Virus record (IMG/VR): IMGVR_UViG_3300027969_000156
Location: 1 to 46,280 of that record
Strand: one strand, 5' to 3'
Source of the DNA: a virus
DNA: 46,280 nt
This document shows, piece by piece, positions 27,882-36,793 of this stretch. Within the stretch, counting starts at the first letter, position 1. Each line of letters begins with the position of its first letter. Under the pieces are notes generated by a model. It made no database searches, was not told the origin of the DNA, and was given only the letters and a program-made list of their open reading frames with translations. Made by a program: the position numbers and the translations under genes.

Positions 27882-29426
27882 CTATTTATCGTTCTTATTA
27901 TCTTCTTTTTTGCCAGATTTCTTACTAATATCAGGCTGACCGGGACGATTTCTCATTATTGGATCAATTTCAATACTGTCCCTTTTAACACCAGTTAGGG
28001 TGGTACCACCACTTAATGTTGCTGCGGCTTGTGGTTTATTCTCCCCAAGACTGTCGTTTTTGTCTGTCTGGCTCATCTTAGGTTTTTTACCATAAGTGGC
28101 CACAGACTTATCTTCTTTTTCATGGTCATACATATCTTCTTTGACCACGCCTTTTCTCTTGTATAAAGCCTTAATCATACGAGCAGATTTGGACATTTGG
28201 CGTTTTCTGTCGGCCACTTCATTACCACCATTGGCACCATCAGCAGGAGTTTGTGTTGCTGCCTGTGTGTCTTGCCACATATCTTCAGATGTTGGTTTGT
28301 AACCAGACAAACGGTCTAAAGCACTATTCCAAGATTTGTTATGAGTTTTAATTCTTTTATTATGGTCTTTCTTACTCATACCTGGTTTTTTCTCAGGTAC
28401 GACTGGTTGTTGTTTTAACCAAGAAAATACTGTGGCTTTTTTGAGTTCATCGAGTTGTTCGAATTCTTCATTCTGTTTACCATAGTAGGCACCAAGAGCC
28501 ATCTTCTTACGCTCAGCTGTAGATTTGCCAGCAAATTTAGGATTTTTTGAATGAACAAAGTCGTGAATCCAATCACCAGCAGAAGCATTTTTACTTAAAA
28601 CTTCGTTAATCATTCCATCGAGTTCTTCTTCAGAAACTTCTTCTTTCATCTTCATTTCAGCTCTGCGTTTGCCAAAAGTTTTATGTACCAAAGTATCTAA
28701 TTTTGCATGAAATGCGTTAATTTTTTCTTGACTAACTTCTTCTTTATTCATGTGCTTTTCTAAGCGACTAATGGCATCTGACATACCATCGCTTTTTACA
28801 TCACGATGTGGTAGATTGGATGCAGAAGGTTCTTTGTGTAGTCTTTCTTGACGTTCTTTTTCGGTATTGTTATGCTTTATTTCTCTTGCTGCGGCTGCAG
28901 CACGGAATCTATCTAATGCGGAAGGTTTACTTGCTTCTAGTTGAACCTCTTCACCAGCAAAAAGTTTTTTAAAAAATCCTACTTTCTTTGGTTTAGGTTT
29001 AGTTCTAAGTGTAGGTTTTGGTGACGCCATACGAGTACCTACATTAAGAGAACCCACACGACCTTTTTTCACATGAGCTTGCATCATTGGAGATATATTG
29101 TCCATACTTACTTCATTTACTGTTTCTTCAGGTACCAATTCTGATGTCTGTACATCTTCTCGCCTTTGATTGCTCGTCTGCATTTTTTGTAGATGGTCTT
29201 GTTGCCATTTTAAAAACTGTGCGGATTTGGAATGAGCAATTTTTGTGGCAGTAGAAACAAATTTAGGATTAATACCTCTAGCGGAAAGATATTGATTTAA
29301 TGAAGCTGAGCTTTCAGAAACTTGGTACTTAGCAGAATACTGGCCAAGTTGACCAGGATCCACATTTTTTCCTTTTGCGGGTTCAGGATTTGTTTTGATT
29401 GCTTTAATGTCTTTAAATTTTTTCAT
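27882..29426 (-). CDS. Large low-complexity virion-associated protein, 514 aa
   Basis: Starts MKKFKDIKAIKTNPEPAKGK. Lys/Glu/Ser-rich, with repeated segments EEVSEEELDGMINEVLSKNA and EEFEQLDELKKATVFSWLK that I associate with T4-like marine phage head-region proteins. Several LxE or IxE sites suit head protease cleavage. The first 6 residues loosely match the capsid-targeting leader. Role unknown; may be an internal or scaffold protein. Confidence 0.55.
   Translation of the reverse strand: MKKFKDIKAIKTNPEPAKGKNVDPGQLGQYSAKYQVSESSASLNQYLSARGINPKFVSTATKIAHSKSAQFLKWQQDHLQKMQTSNQRREDVQTSELVPEETVNEVSMDNISPMMQAHVKKGRVGSLNVGTRMASPKPTLRTKPKPKKVGFFKKLFAGEEVQLEASKPSALDRFRAAAAAREIKHNNTEKERQERLHKEPSASNLPHRDVKSDGMSDAISRLEKHMNKEEVSQEKINAFHAKLDTLVHKTFGKRRAEMKMKEEVSEEELDGMINEVLSKNASAGDWIHDFVHSKNPKFAGKSTAERKKMALGAYYGKQNEEFEQLDELKKATVFSWLKQQPVVPEKKPGMSKKDHNKRIKTHNKSWNSALDRLSGYKPTSEDMWQDTQAATQTPADGANGGNEVADRKRQMSKSARMIKALYKRKGVVKEDMYDHEKEDKSVATYGKKPKMSQTDKNDSLGENKPQAAATLSGGTTLTGVKRDSIEIDPIMRNRPGQPDISKKSGKKEDNKNDK
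27883..27890 (-). promoter_or_regulatory. Late promoter-like GATAAATA
   Basis: The minus strand reads GATAAATA 33 nt before the structural gene start. T4 late promoters use TATAAATA. The same GATAAATA occurs at 33979. Confidence 0.55.
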
Positions 29427-29435
29427 ATGAATCTC

Positions 29436-30842
29436 TTAGTTAGAAATCTTACCCAACATTTCTTGCTTTAGTTTTGCAAATGATAATTTTGCTGCATTCT
29501 TAGCACGGCTCATTGGAGTGTGGACTGCACCAGACTTATCTGTAACATTACCTTTTTCATCAGCATTTTTGATTTTTTTGAAACCTGAAATACCAGCAAT
29601 CACTTTTTCATCAACCACTTCAACTTCTTCACTTGTAGTTTTTTTGTCTGATGAAAAATATTTTTGTGGTTTAGGATTGCCCAACTTGTCATCTGTTTTA
29701 ATGTCTATTGGACCAGGACTAGTTGTAACTTTTTGTTTTTCTTTTGTGTCAACGCCATTATCAAACTCTTTAGGTACGGCTTCAACACCACTAGTTGTCA
29801 AATCTACTTTGTAGTTTTTGAAAGAGTTTAATTTACCACCAGGCATACGGCCAGTTAACATATCTGTTGTAATCTTGTCGCCAGTTTTTGATGGTTGAGT
29901 TTGTACAGATTCTTTGATTTCTGGTTTACCACGGAGAAAACGACTAACTTGCGTTAATTGTCCTTTAAGAGTACCTGGTTTATGTTTCAAATATGCCTTG
30001 TCAGCAATATCTTGATTTTTTACTGGTGTTGCTTCTTCAATTGTTTCGTAAGCTTCATCATAAGCTTCTAATAAATCATTAATATCTTCATCCGACCAAT
30101 CAGCATCGGCTTCTTCTTTACGGAGTTTAGCAAGAATTGCGCCTGCAACTTTTTTACCTTTTTCTTCTGAACCATAACGCTTAGCTGCACCAGATGCAAT
30201 CTTAGCAAATGCTTTACCTGGTTTGCCAATGTCTTTACCTGCACGAGCAGCCTTAGCAGAGTAACCAGATGTTTCACCAATATTATTATCGGTAAAAGTT
30301 GGTTCTGTACCTTTTGATTTATCTTCTTGTAATTGTTTTGCAAAGTTATAAAAAATATTTTCTTTATGGTGCATTTTCTTTTCGTGGCCACCAACTTCTT
30401 TTTTAGCAATGCTTTTTGCTTCTGGCTTAGTAACGCAATCGCCATCTTTTTCAGCCTTATTCATCATTTTTTTGATTAGGGCTTTATCTTGCTTTTCATC
30501 TTCATGGCCTTCTTCTTTTTCAGATTCTTCGCTGACTTTTTTCTTAGCTCTAAGAATTTTAAAATCTTGGCCATCAATTTTGTTATTATGATTAGCATCA
30601 ATCTTATGTTGATTACCTTTCAAATCTTCTTTCATCTCTTTGTCTTTTGGACCCTTAACATCATCAACAGAGTGTTTAGTTTGGTCCGCACGAGCTTTTT
30701 TAGAATTGCCGTAACTAGAACCATAGACTTTCATGCCTGTAGGTGTAGGCACCTTTTCAGATGCTTCTTCTACTTTACCTTCGCTGATTACTGAATTAAC
30801 AGCATCAATCATGGATTGGCTTACTTTGTTTTTTGCGAACAT
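29436..30842 (-). CDS. Large basic virion-associated protein with EF-hand-like loop, 468 aa
   Basis: Start MFAKNKVSQSMIDAVNSVIS at 30842 behind GGAGCAATTT. It carries DANHNNKIDGQDF at about 94-106, matching a D-x-N-x-N-x-K-I-D-x-x-D calcium loop, and a KIASGAAKRYGSEEKGKKVA segment typical of this family in T4-like phages. Mostly Lys/Glu low complexity. ISEG near residue 22 could be a head protease site. Likely an internal head or core protein. Confidence 0.6.
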   Translation of the reverse strand: MFAKNKVSQSMIDAVNSVISEGKVEEASEKVPTPTGMKVYGSSYGNSKKARADQTKHSVDDVKGPKDKEMKEDLKGNQHKIDANHNNKIDGQDFKILRAKKKVSEESEKEEGHEDEKQDKALIKKMMNKAEKDGDCVTKPEAKSIAKKEVGGHEKKMHHKENIFYNFAKQLQEDKSKGTEPTFTDNNIGETSGYSAKAARAGKDIGKPGKAFAKIASGAAKRYGSEEKGKKVAGAILAKLRKEEADADWSDEDINDLLEAYDEAYETIEEATPVKNQDIADKAYLKHKPGTLKGQLTQVSRFLRGKPEIKESVQTQPSKTGDKITTDMLTGRMPGGKLNSFKNYKVDLTTSGVEAVPKEFDNGVDTKEKQKVTTSPGPIDIKTDDKLGNPKPQKYFSSDKKTTSEEVEVVDEKVIAGISGFKKIKNADEKGNVTDKSGAVHTPMSRAKNAAKLSFAKLKQEMLGKISN

Positions 30843-30843
30843 T

Positions 30844-32748
30844 TTAAATTGCTCCTTTTTTCTTTTTCTTTTTAATTTCAATGCCTATGTTTCGGCTTGG
30901 GTCTTTATATGTGTCCATACCTTCTTTATTATCGGATCCACCTAATGTACCACCAACGCCAGATGTTGGTGGAACATCAACATCATTTTGAAACCCGTTA
31001 TACTCTCTAAAAGTCAGTTTTTTCTTTTTCTTTTCAGCCAATGGATTTGGTTCTAATTTAGCACCAAGCATTGCTGTACCATTCTGACTTGCGTTACTAT
31101 ATTCTTCTGATTCGCTATATGTTTGATTGCCAAGTCCGGCACCTGCTGCGGCGCCTTGGCCAGCATCTCTACTATCGTATTCTGGACTTACTCCAGCCGG
31201 TCTTGCTACACGACCAGCACTTAAAGATGTATTACCACGTTTCTTTACTTTTTCTTTGTCGTTGTCTTTTTGGAAGTTGGTCTCTTTGGGTTCGGGGTTG
31301 ATTTTGAGCGTGGGCTGGTTTTCTTCGTAGGCACCGCTCCAACCGCCGCCTGTGACTGAACTTCCGATACCTGTGTTTTTTCTTGGACCTGTGTCACCTT
31401 GGACTTGGTCTCTTCCACCAACGAGGCTTCTGGAGTTGTCTGGTTTAATGTCTGCTGGTCCTTTTGCTCGGAGGAAAGGGTTGTATCTTCCGACTGTTTT
31501 TTGCTGAATAGATTTAGAATTGCCTTTAACATTACCTTCTCCAATTAACGAATTATTACCTGTATTTAGTTTATTGTTTCTGTTCATCCAATCAATGGAG
31601 ATTTCATTTAAAACGTTGTTATCCAAGAAGTTTTTGGTTTGGTTATAAACTTCGTGTATATCTTGTTCTTTACTTTCTAAGTTACCAGTATTATCAAAGG
31701 TTACCAAGTTATTATACAATTTTGTAAACTGTGTAATGTTTTCTTGTGACTTTTGCCACTTATCGTTGCGTACGGATTCTACCATCATACGAGATAATAA
31801 AGAGTTACGTTCTTGACTGGTTTCGTTGCTGGTACTAACAAAAATCATCATTGTTTCGTAACCAAGTTCTTCCAATTCTTCTTTAATATGTGAAATCTTC
31901 TCAAGGTCGTCAGCAGGTCCGTTAATGATTAATGGACCACGATTACGAACAGATTCATAACGAGGATTCATAGACTTGGTTGCCAGTTTATGTTTGTCAT
32001 TTAAAATATCACAAGCTTGCGTAAAATTAAACTCTACAATACGGCCTTCAGCAATAGCTTCACGAATAATGATATCTTTACCTGAACCTGGACCACCAGT
32101 TACAAAAATTGCTTTGAATAATCCACGGTCAACATCTTCGTGTAAACCCATGCCTTTACGAGTATCGTGCATGAGTTCTTTTGCGTGTTCGTGTGACACA
32201 TGAGAAGGAACACCTTTTTTGAAAGCGTGAATATCTTTTTTCTCGGCATGGCCACGCATCTTGGTACCAGACATACCAGTTGAACCTTCGGCATCAGGAT
32301 CCCGTTGGCCAGCAGAATGAACAGTAATTTTTTTGAAATTATACAAAGCACCTTTATGTGTGCCGTTATATTGTGCTAATTTCTTTTTATATTCTGGAAC
32401 ACGGTCAGAACCAGCAACCATGTGCAGGTGTGTTACACCTTTTTTGTGTAGTTCGGCGGCATGATGTAAGAATGTTGGATGTTCTTTGGAAGATGCAACA
32501 AAGTGTGTGTCTGGTGAATAACGATGCAGATGTTTAATTTTTTGTGCAGCAGATAATGGATTCTTACTTTTATCTTGACTGTGTGAAGTTACAACAGAAT
32601 GGCCAGCATTATGTTTATGCGCAATCTCTTTAACTTTATCAATCACTTTCATGTGACCAATTGTAGGAGGATTCATGCGACCAAACGCCATGACATGGTG
32701 TTTTTCACCTTGTTTAGTTTCTTCTACTAATTCCAAAAAACTTTTCAT
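30844..32748 (-). CDS. NadR-like adenylyltransferase plus P-loop kinase, 634 aa
   Basis: Three parts. Residues 1-10 (MKSFLELVEE) form a capsid-targeting-like leader. Residues 19-170 are a nucleotidyltransferase: GRMNPPTIGH at 23-32 (GRxxPxxxGH), AGSDRV at 112-117, and SGTKMR at 160-165. From 215, FVTGGPGSGKD (Walker A 218-225) begins a kinase domain. This is the order of NadR (NMN adenylyltransferase then nicotinamide riboside kinase), but the kinase fold is not proven to be specific. Residues about 400-634 are low complexity. The first part is rich in histidine. Confidence 0.72.
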   Translation of the reverse strand: MKSFLELVEETKQGEKHHVMAFGRMNPPTIGHMKVIDKVKEIAHKHNAGHSVVTSHSQDKSKNPLSAAQKIKHLHRYSPDTHFVASSKEHPTFLHHAAELHKKGVTHLHMVAGSDRVPEYKKKLAQYNGTHKGALYNFKKITVHSAGQRDPDAEGSTGMSGTKMRGHAEKKDIHAFKKGVPSHVSHEHAKELMHDTRKGMGLHEDVDRGLFKAIFVTGGPGSGKDIIIREAIAEGRIVEFNFTQACDILNDKHKLATKSMNPRYESVRNRGPLIINGPADDLEKISHIKEELEELGYETMMIFVSTSNETSQERNSLLSRMMVESVRNDKWQKSQENITQFTKLYNNLVTFDNTGNLESKEQDIHEVYNQTKNFLDNNVLNEISIDWMNRNNKLNTGNNSLIGEGNVKGNSKSIQQKTVGRYNPFLRAKGPADIKPDNSRSLVGGRDQVQGDTGPRKNTGIGSSVTGGGWSGAYEENQPTLKINPEPKETNFQKDNDKEKVKKRGNTSLSAGRVARPAGVSPEYDSRDAGQGAAAGAGLGNQTYSESEEYSNASQNGTAMLGAKLEPNPLAEKKKKKLTFREYNGFQNDVDVPPTSGVGGTLGGSDNKEGMDTYKDPSRNIGIEIKKKKKKGAI

Positions 32749-33935
32749 TTACGAACTTTTAATAAATTTTGTTTAGCAAACTCAGCACGGTTAACCAATT
32801 TGGTTGGTTGATTATCATGGTGAACTACAAAACCTTCAGGTTTAGACTTCTTACCAGCGATATGATGTTGGTAGTGTCCTTCATGTGTTTCTAGGGATTT
32901 AACCAAAGCATTTTTGGCTTGATGTAAATGATGATGCATCGAAAACAGATTTCCATAATGTTCTTTATGTTTCTCAACATGAGCAATTTGTTTCTTGCCT
33001 TCACCAGTTTTTTCAGCCTTAGACTTTTCAGTTGAAACTTTAGCAGCCAGTTTTTCATGAGCGTTATGTAAATGTTCTTTGAAACCTTTAACACTTGGAA
33101 CCTCATCATGTCTTACTGTCTTGTTTATGTATGTAGCAAGGTGGCCGTGTTCTCCACTATGCTTTGGATGAACAGCATCATACATCTTGTGGCCATGAGT
33201 ATCATGAATATCTTTGGCAGCCGCCATGTGTTTTTGGAAGTGTTTTTCATTCTCAGCGGAATGTTTTACTTTACTTGTATCGTGTTCAGCACCATGAATA
33301 TGGACATCTGGATGCTCTTTGAATTTACTTGTATCAACATGAGGCGAAGCGTGTTTCATGTCATCACTATACTGGTGGTGAACTACAACACCAACTTTAG
33401 ATTTTTTAATCTTTTCTGCTTCTTTACCTTTGGCAGTATAGGTGATTGTGTTTGGAGTAAAAGAAACATCACCTTTGGCTTCTGCAATATAACCTTCATG
33501 CAAGGTCTTAGTGTCGGCATGGTGCATCAAATCACCTTGGAATACACCAGTTTTAGGTGTTACTTTTGGTAGGTGTTTGAGAGCGTGTTTAAGAGTATGT
33601 GCTAAACCTGGAGCATGACCGTGATTCTTGTCAATGTCTTTTTCTGTGTGATTAATCTTAGGATTCTTATTGAAGGCAGATTTGGTTGCCACAAAGAATT
33701 TACCATTCTTAGGATGATGACCAAATACAATCGATGGAGAACCATCATATTTCATTGTTAAATTGGTATTTTTGTGACCGCCAGTCATATGAGCATGAGC
33801 TTTCATTAAAGCTGCATGAGCGTGTTCAAAACCTGCATGACCGTGCATCAATGGCCTATCTTCGGCATGGTGAATATGTTTTAATTCACCACCTTCGCTG
33901 GCTTCTTCTTTTAAGAATGATAAAAACGATTGCAT
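32745..33935 (-). CDS. Histidine-rich protein with ligase-like nucleotidyltransferase motifs, 396 aa
   Basis: Starts MQSFLSFLKEEASEGG, a capsid-targeting-like leader. Motif I-like KYDGS is at 62-66, then GKFFVATKSAFNKNP, motif III-like GVFQGDL at 130-136, VGVVVHH at 181-187, motif IV-like EGFVVHHD at 367-374 and KLVNR at 379-383. This spacing fits the KxDG ligase/nucleotidyltransferase fold; I recall a DUF6267 family. 56 of 396 residues are histidine by my count. Coupled to the NadR-like gene (ATGA). Confidence 0.65.
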   Translation of the reverse strand: MQSFLSFLKEEASEGGELKHIHHAEDRPLMHGHAGFEHAHAALMKAHAHMTGGHKNTNLTMKYDGSPSIVFGHHPKNGKFFVATKSAFNKNPKINHTEKDIDKNHGHAPGLAHTLKHALKHLPKVTPKTGVFQGDLMHHADTKTLHEGYIAEAKGDVSFTPNTITYTAKGKEAEKIKKSKVGVVVHHQYSDDMKHASPHVDTSKFKEHPDVHIHGAEHDTSKVKHSAENEKHFQKHMAAAKDIHDTHGHKMYDAVHPKHSGEHGHLATYINKTVRHDEVPSVKGFKEHLHNAHEKLAAKVSTEKSKAEKTGEGKKQIAHVEKHKEHYGNLFSMHHHLHQAKNALVKSLETHEGHYQHHIAGKKSKPEGFVVHHDNQPTKLVNRAEFAKQNLLKVRK

Positions 33936-33978
33936 TATTTTCCTCCAGATTGCAACACACTTTGGTTGCTGGTTTACT

Positions 33979-33986
33979 TATTTATC
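33979..33986 (-). promoter_or_regulatory. Late promoter-like GATAAATA
   Basis: The minus strand reads GATAAATA 44 nt before the ligase-like start, between the big stem-loop that ends the glycan cassette and the head block. Matches the 27883 element exactly. Confidence 0.55.
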
Positions 33987-33997
33987 CAAGTTTTAAA

Positions 33998-34042
33998 GTA
34001 CTATGGCCAACCCGTGGAAAGATTGGCTTCGATACATAGTAC
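33998..34042. terminator. Large stem-loop between glycan cassette and head block
   Basis: GTACTATG (33998-34005) pairs with CATAGTAC (34035-34042), and GCCAA (34006-34010) pairs with TTGGC (34023-34027). On the minus strand TTTAAAA follows. It lies 16 nt past the last glycan gene. Confidence 0.65.
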
Positions 34043-34057
34043 AAAAATTGTTGGCTT

Positions 34058-35248
34058 TTATAGGTCCTGGATGTTCAGGAATACATCATTTGTATTGTTT
34101 CGGACTGATAAAATTCTTTGTTTGATTTCTTTGAAGAAATTCCAAGCCAAAGGAATAAATAATACTTTATCATCCTCAGTATATGTACCAAGAATTTCAG
34201 AACCAACAATCTCAATGGATGAACCAGGTGTAAACAGACCTTGTTTCAATTTATTGTCATCAATAATAATATCAAGTGGTATTCTGGCAAAGTTTAAGAA
34301 TGTGTTTCCTTTTGCTGGGGCTCCATAACCAACAATCTTATAACCTTGGTTACGCCAGTAATCAACTCTCTCGGCAAAATTGGCAACCTTTTCAATACAA
34401 TTTGATGTATATTTTGTATATGTGAAATCGGTGTACAATCCAGCAGCAGTTTCCATATCAACTAAGTTCTTAATTGTATTTGGTGCAGACCTATCAGCAC
34501 TAATAATAAAGATATAACTTGTTCCGTGAATTGGGGTTTTTACTACATCAATTAAATTCAGCCCAGCACGATTACACAACAACATCATCGATTTAATATT
34601 GTAGTATGAAATGTGTTCATGGTAGATTGTATCAAACTCATTATTCAAAATCATATCTGCTTGCGATGTTTGAATGAACAACAACCCACCAATCTCTAAA
34701 TTGCTTTTACAGTTTTTTAATAACTCCAAAGGATTTGGATTGTGTGCAAAAGCATTTTGTATTGTAATAATATCATGACTGCGGTCATACTTGTCATCAA
34801 AATAACCACAAGTTACTTTATGATTTTTTGAAGAAGTTTCATATAAATTCTCAGCTGGGTCAACACCGTAAGTATCAACATTAAGAGCTTTAAATTTATC
34901 TAACTGAGAACCATCATTACAACCAATATCTAATACTGAAGATGGTGCATGGCCAAGTTTTTCAATACAGAAATTGGCATACCAATCCATGTAATCAACA
35001 TAAGTTTTTGTTGTACCACTTACATATAAATAATTTTTATAAATTAAATCGGGATTAACAATATGTGTCAGTTGAACATGGTGGCAATTTTGACATACCT
35101 TAATCGCCAATGGAAAAGATTCCTCGGGAGCATCTTTACTGTCTTTGTAAGAATTGGCGAGGGGTTGGTTATTTAAATCTAAGACCATCTTCAAATCATC
35201 ATGGTCACACGCCAAACATTTTTTAATTTCTTGTAAGTTCTCTATCAT
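34058..35248 (-). CDS. Sugar C-methyltransferase, zinc-binding N-terminus
   Basis: A 396-residue three-domain methyltransferase. C11-x2-C14 and C52-x2-C55 (VCQNCHHVQL) are zinc ligands, LDIGCNDG at 106-113 binds AdoMet, and GYGAPAKGNTFLN near 308 begins a C-terminal domain. This order is typical of NDP-sugar C-methyltransferases. It likely makes a branched deoxysugar from the RmlB-like product. Confidence 0.85.
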   Translation of the reverse strand: MIENLQEIKKCLACDHDDLKMVLDLNNQPLANSYKDSKDAPEESFPLAIKVCQNCHHVQLTHIVNPDLIYKNYLYVSGTTKTYVDYMDWYANFCIEKLGHAPSSVLDIGCNDGSQLDKFKALNVDTYGVDPAENLYETSSKNHKVTCGYFDDKYDRSHDIITIQNAFAHNPNPLELLKNCKSNLEIGGLLFIQTSQADMILNNEFDTIYHEHISYYNIKSMMLLCNRAGLNLIDVVKTPIHGTSYIFIISADRSAPNTIKNLVDMETAAGLYTDFTYTKYTSNCIEKVANFAERVDYWRNQGYKIVGYGAPAKGNTFLNFARIPLDIIIDDNKLKQGLFTPGSSIEIVGSEILGTYTEDDKVLFIPLAWNFFKEIKQRILSVRNNTNDVFLNIQDL

Positions 35249-36011
35249 AATATTTTCTCATATATGTTTCAGAATATAAACCAGGATTTGGTGAACAAAG
35301 TCTTGGTGGTGGACTATCTATATTGAATATTTTTTTAGCTTTAGATAGTGGCCAAAATTCAGCAATCATTCTGTCTAAATGGTAAGGTTGTTTATTCTCT
35401 TTCCACCATTGTGAATCTTCAATGTCATCCAATGTTCTCATGTAGTCACTTCTCAACCACCAGAAGTTACCACTATAATGTAGGAATGGGTCGTGATTTA
35501 AATTGATACCCGCAGTTTCATATCGTTCTAAAGCTTCAACACAGGTTTTCCATCGTTCAATAAAACCATACTCTAGATATTTTCTCCAGTAGTAATAGTT
35601 TTTAAACTTGGCAACGTCACCAACTTTAAAGGCATTATTAAATGCTGTAACACCCTTGCCATGAAAATACAATCCATAAAAATCTTGTGTTTGTGCATCT
35701 AACCACATTCTTTTAATTGTTGGAATTTCAAATACAAATTTCTTTTGTTCTTGGCCTTTGGCACTAGAGAAGTCCTTTAATTCTTCACCAGTTACATCAT
35801 TATGAATCTCATGTATCTCAATCTTAGGATACAAAGCACAAAGTTCTTTGAATAATTTAATCTGTTCTTGATTGCCTAATGCTGTGTAACTAAGAACTTC
35901 CATTTCATCATACAAACCAAAATCTTCTAGTTGTTTCATTTGGTCCATAAAGATATAAACCCATGAACCATCATCGGTTAGATAGTGGTGGTTGTATAAT
36001 CTAATTTTCAT
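35223..36011 (-). CDS. Glycosyltransferase-like protein
   Basis: A 262-residue protein with GLYFHGKGV near 129 and HYSGNFWWLRSDYM near 180, features of phage and bacterial glycosyltransferase-like proteins of the DUF-type clusters. No DxD is obvious, so this is tentative. Overlaps the methyltransferase gene by 26 nt. Confidence 0.55.
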   Translation of the reverse strand: MKIRLYNHHYLTDDGSWVYIFMDQMKQLEDFGLYDEMEVLSYTALGNQEQIKLFKELCALYPKIEIHEIHNDVTGEELKDFSSAKGQEQKKFVFEIPTIKRMWLDAQTQDFYGLYFHGKGVTAFNNAFKVGDVAKFKNYYYWRKYLEYGFIERWKTCVEALERYETAGINLNHDPFLHYSGNFWWLRSDYMRTLDDIEDSQWWKENKQPYHLDRMIAEFWPLSKAKKIFNIDSPPPRLCSPNPGLYSETYMRKYYDRELTRN

Positions 36012-36793
36012 TGTCTACCTTCATAAAAATTCTTATAATTGTGTGCAATATAGAAACCTTTTTCTTTAATACTATTTAAATCAGTATTTGGATCCTCGGG
36101 ATGAATATTGTGCAAACGAGGATTAATTGAATAAGGTTTACCTGCAACAAAGAATAACATCTGTAAGAAGTAATCATTCCAACCAAACTGGTGTTGATTG
36201 GGATGAAACCTATCAAAATTTACAGATAGAAAATCCATATACTTGTAAAAGTTTTCAATGAATGTTGCAGTTTTCATAATTGTACCGGCACCAGCGCCAT
36301 AATATGGGTGATTAGGCCTTACACCAGAAACTTTTTCAATCTCATCTTGTATTTCTTCGTTGATGTAACTAAACGCATTATGCCCAACAAATACACCATC
36401 AACATAACGGGTATCATACGAAGCAATTTCCCACGATTCATCAAATTCAATTTTATCTAAGCAGATAACATCATCTTCACAAAACATAAAGTGTGTAGTG
36501 CCCATAGCAATTGCAGCCATCATGATGCGCTTCATGAATTCATAAATCTGAAACTTATTGTATCCCCAATGTTGAGAAGGATAACCAAGACTAGAAACAT
36601 TCTGTAAATAGATTGCATTATGCTTTTTACATATGTCATATTGGTCTACGCTACCGCCATCAACAGATACAAAATATGGAATGTCTGGATGAAATTTACG
36701 GAATGAAGCAATCGAGGCATCAAGCCCCGATTTGTTATTCTTATTCCAATGAAATATTCCTAGTGAAGCCAACGTTTGTTCTCCAATGTCCAA
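36008..36793 (-). CDS. Glycosyltransferase-like protein
   Basis: A 261-residue protein with PYFVSVDGGSVDQYD near 35-49, CEDDVICLDKI near 105 (an acidic metal-binding motif) and PYYGAGAGTIMK near 164. Fits a GT-A fold transferring a sugar from a nucleotide donor. The donor and acceptor are unknown. Overlaps the RmlB-like gene by 34 nt. Confidence 0.65.
   Translation of the reverse strand: MDIGEQTLASLGIFHWNKNNKSGLDASIASFRKFHPDIPYFVSVDGGSVDQYDICKKHNAIYLQNVSSLGYPSQHWGYNKFQIYEFMKRIMMAAIAMGTTHFMFCEDDVICLDKIEFDESWEIASYDTRYVDGVFVGHNAFSYINEEIQDEIEKVSGVRPNHPYYGAGAGTIMKTATFIENFYKYMDFLSVNFDRFHPNQHQFGWNDYFLQMLFFVAGKPYSINPRLHNIHPEDPNTDLNSIKEKGFYIAHNYKNFYEGRQ

Noticed and set aside
31245-31544. A 99-codon alternative frame inside the NadR-like gene
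   Set aside because: Lys/Thr/Ser low-complexity shadow of the real frame; no independent ribosome site.
33072-33572. A 166-codon plus-strand frame opposite the ligase-like gene
   Set aside because: Antisense of a histidine-rich frame gives long open readings rich in Cys, Met and Val; no ribosome site and no family.
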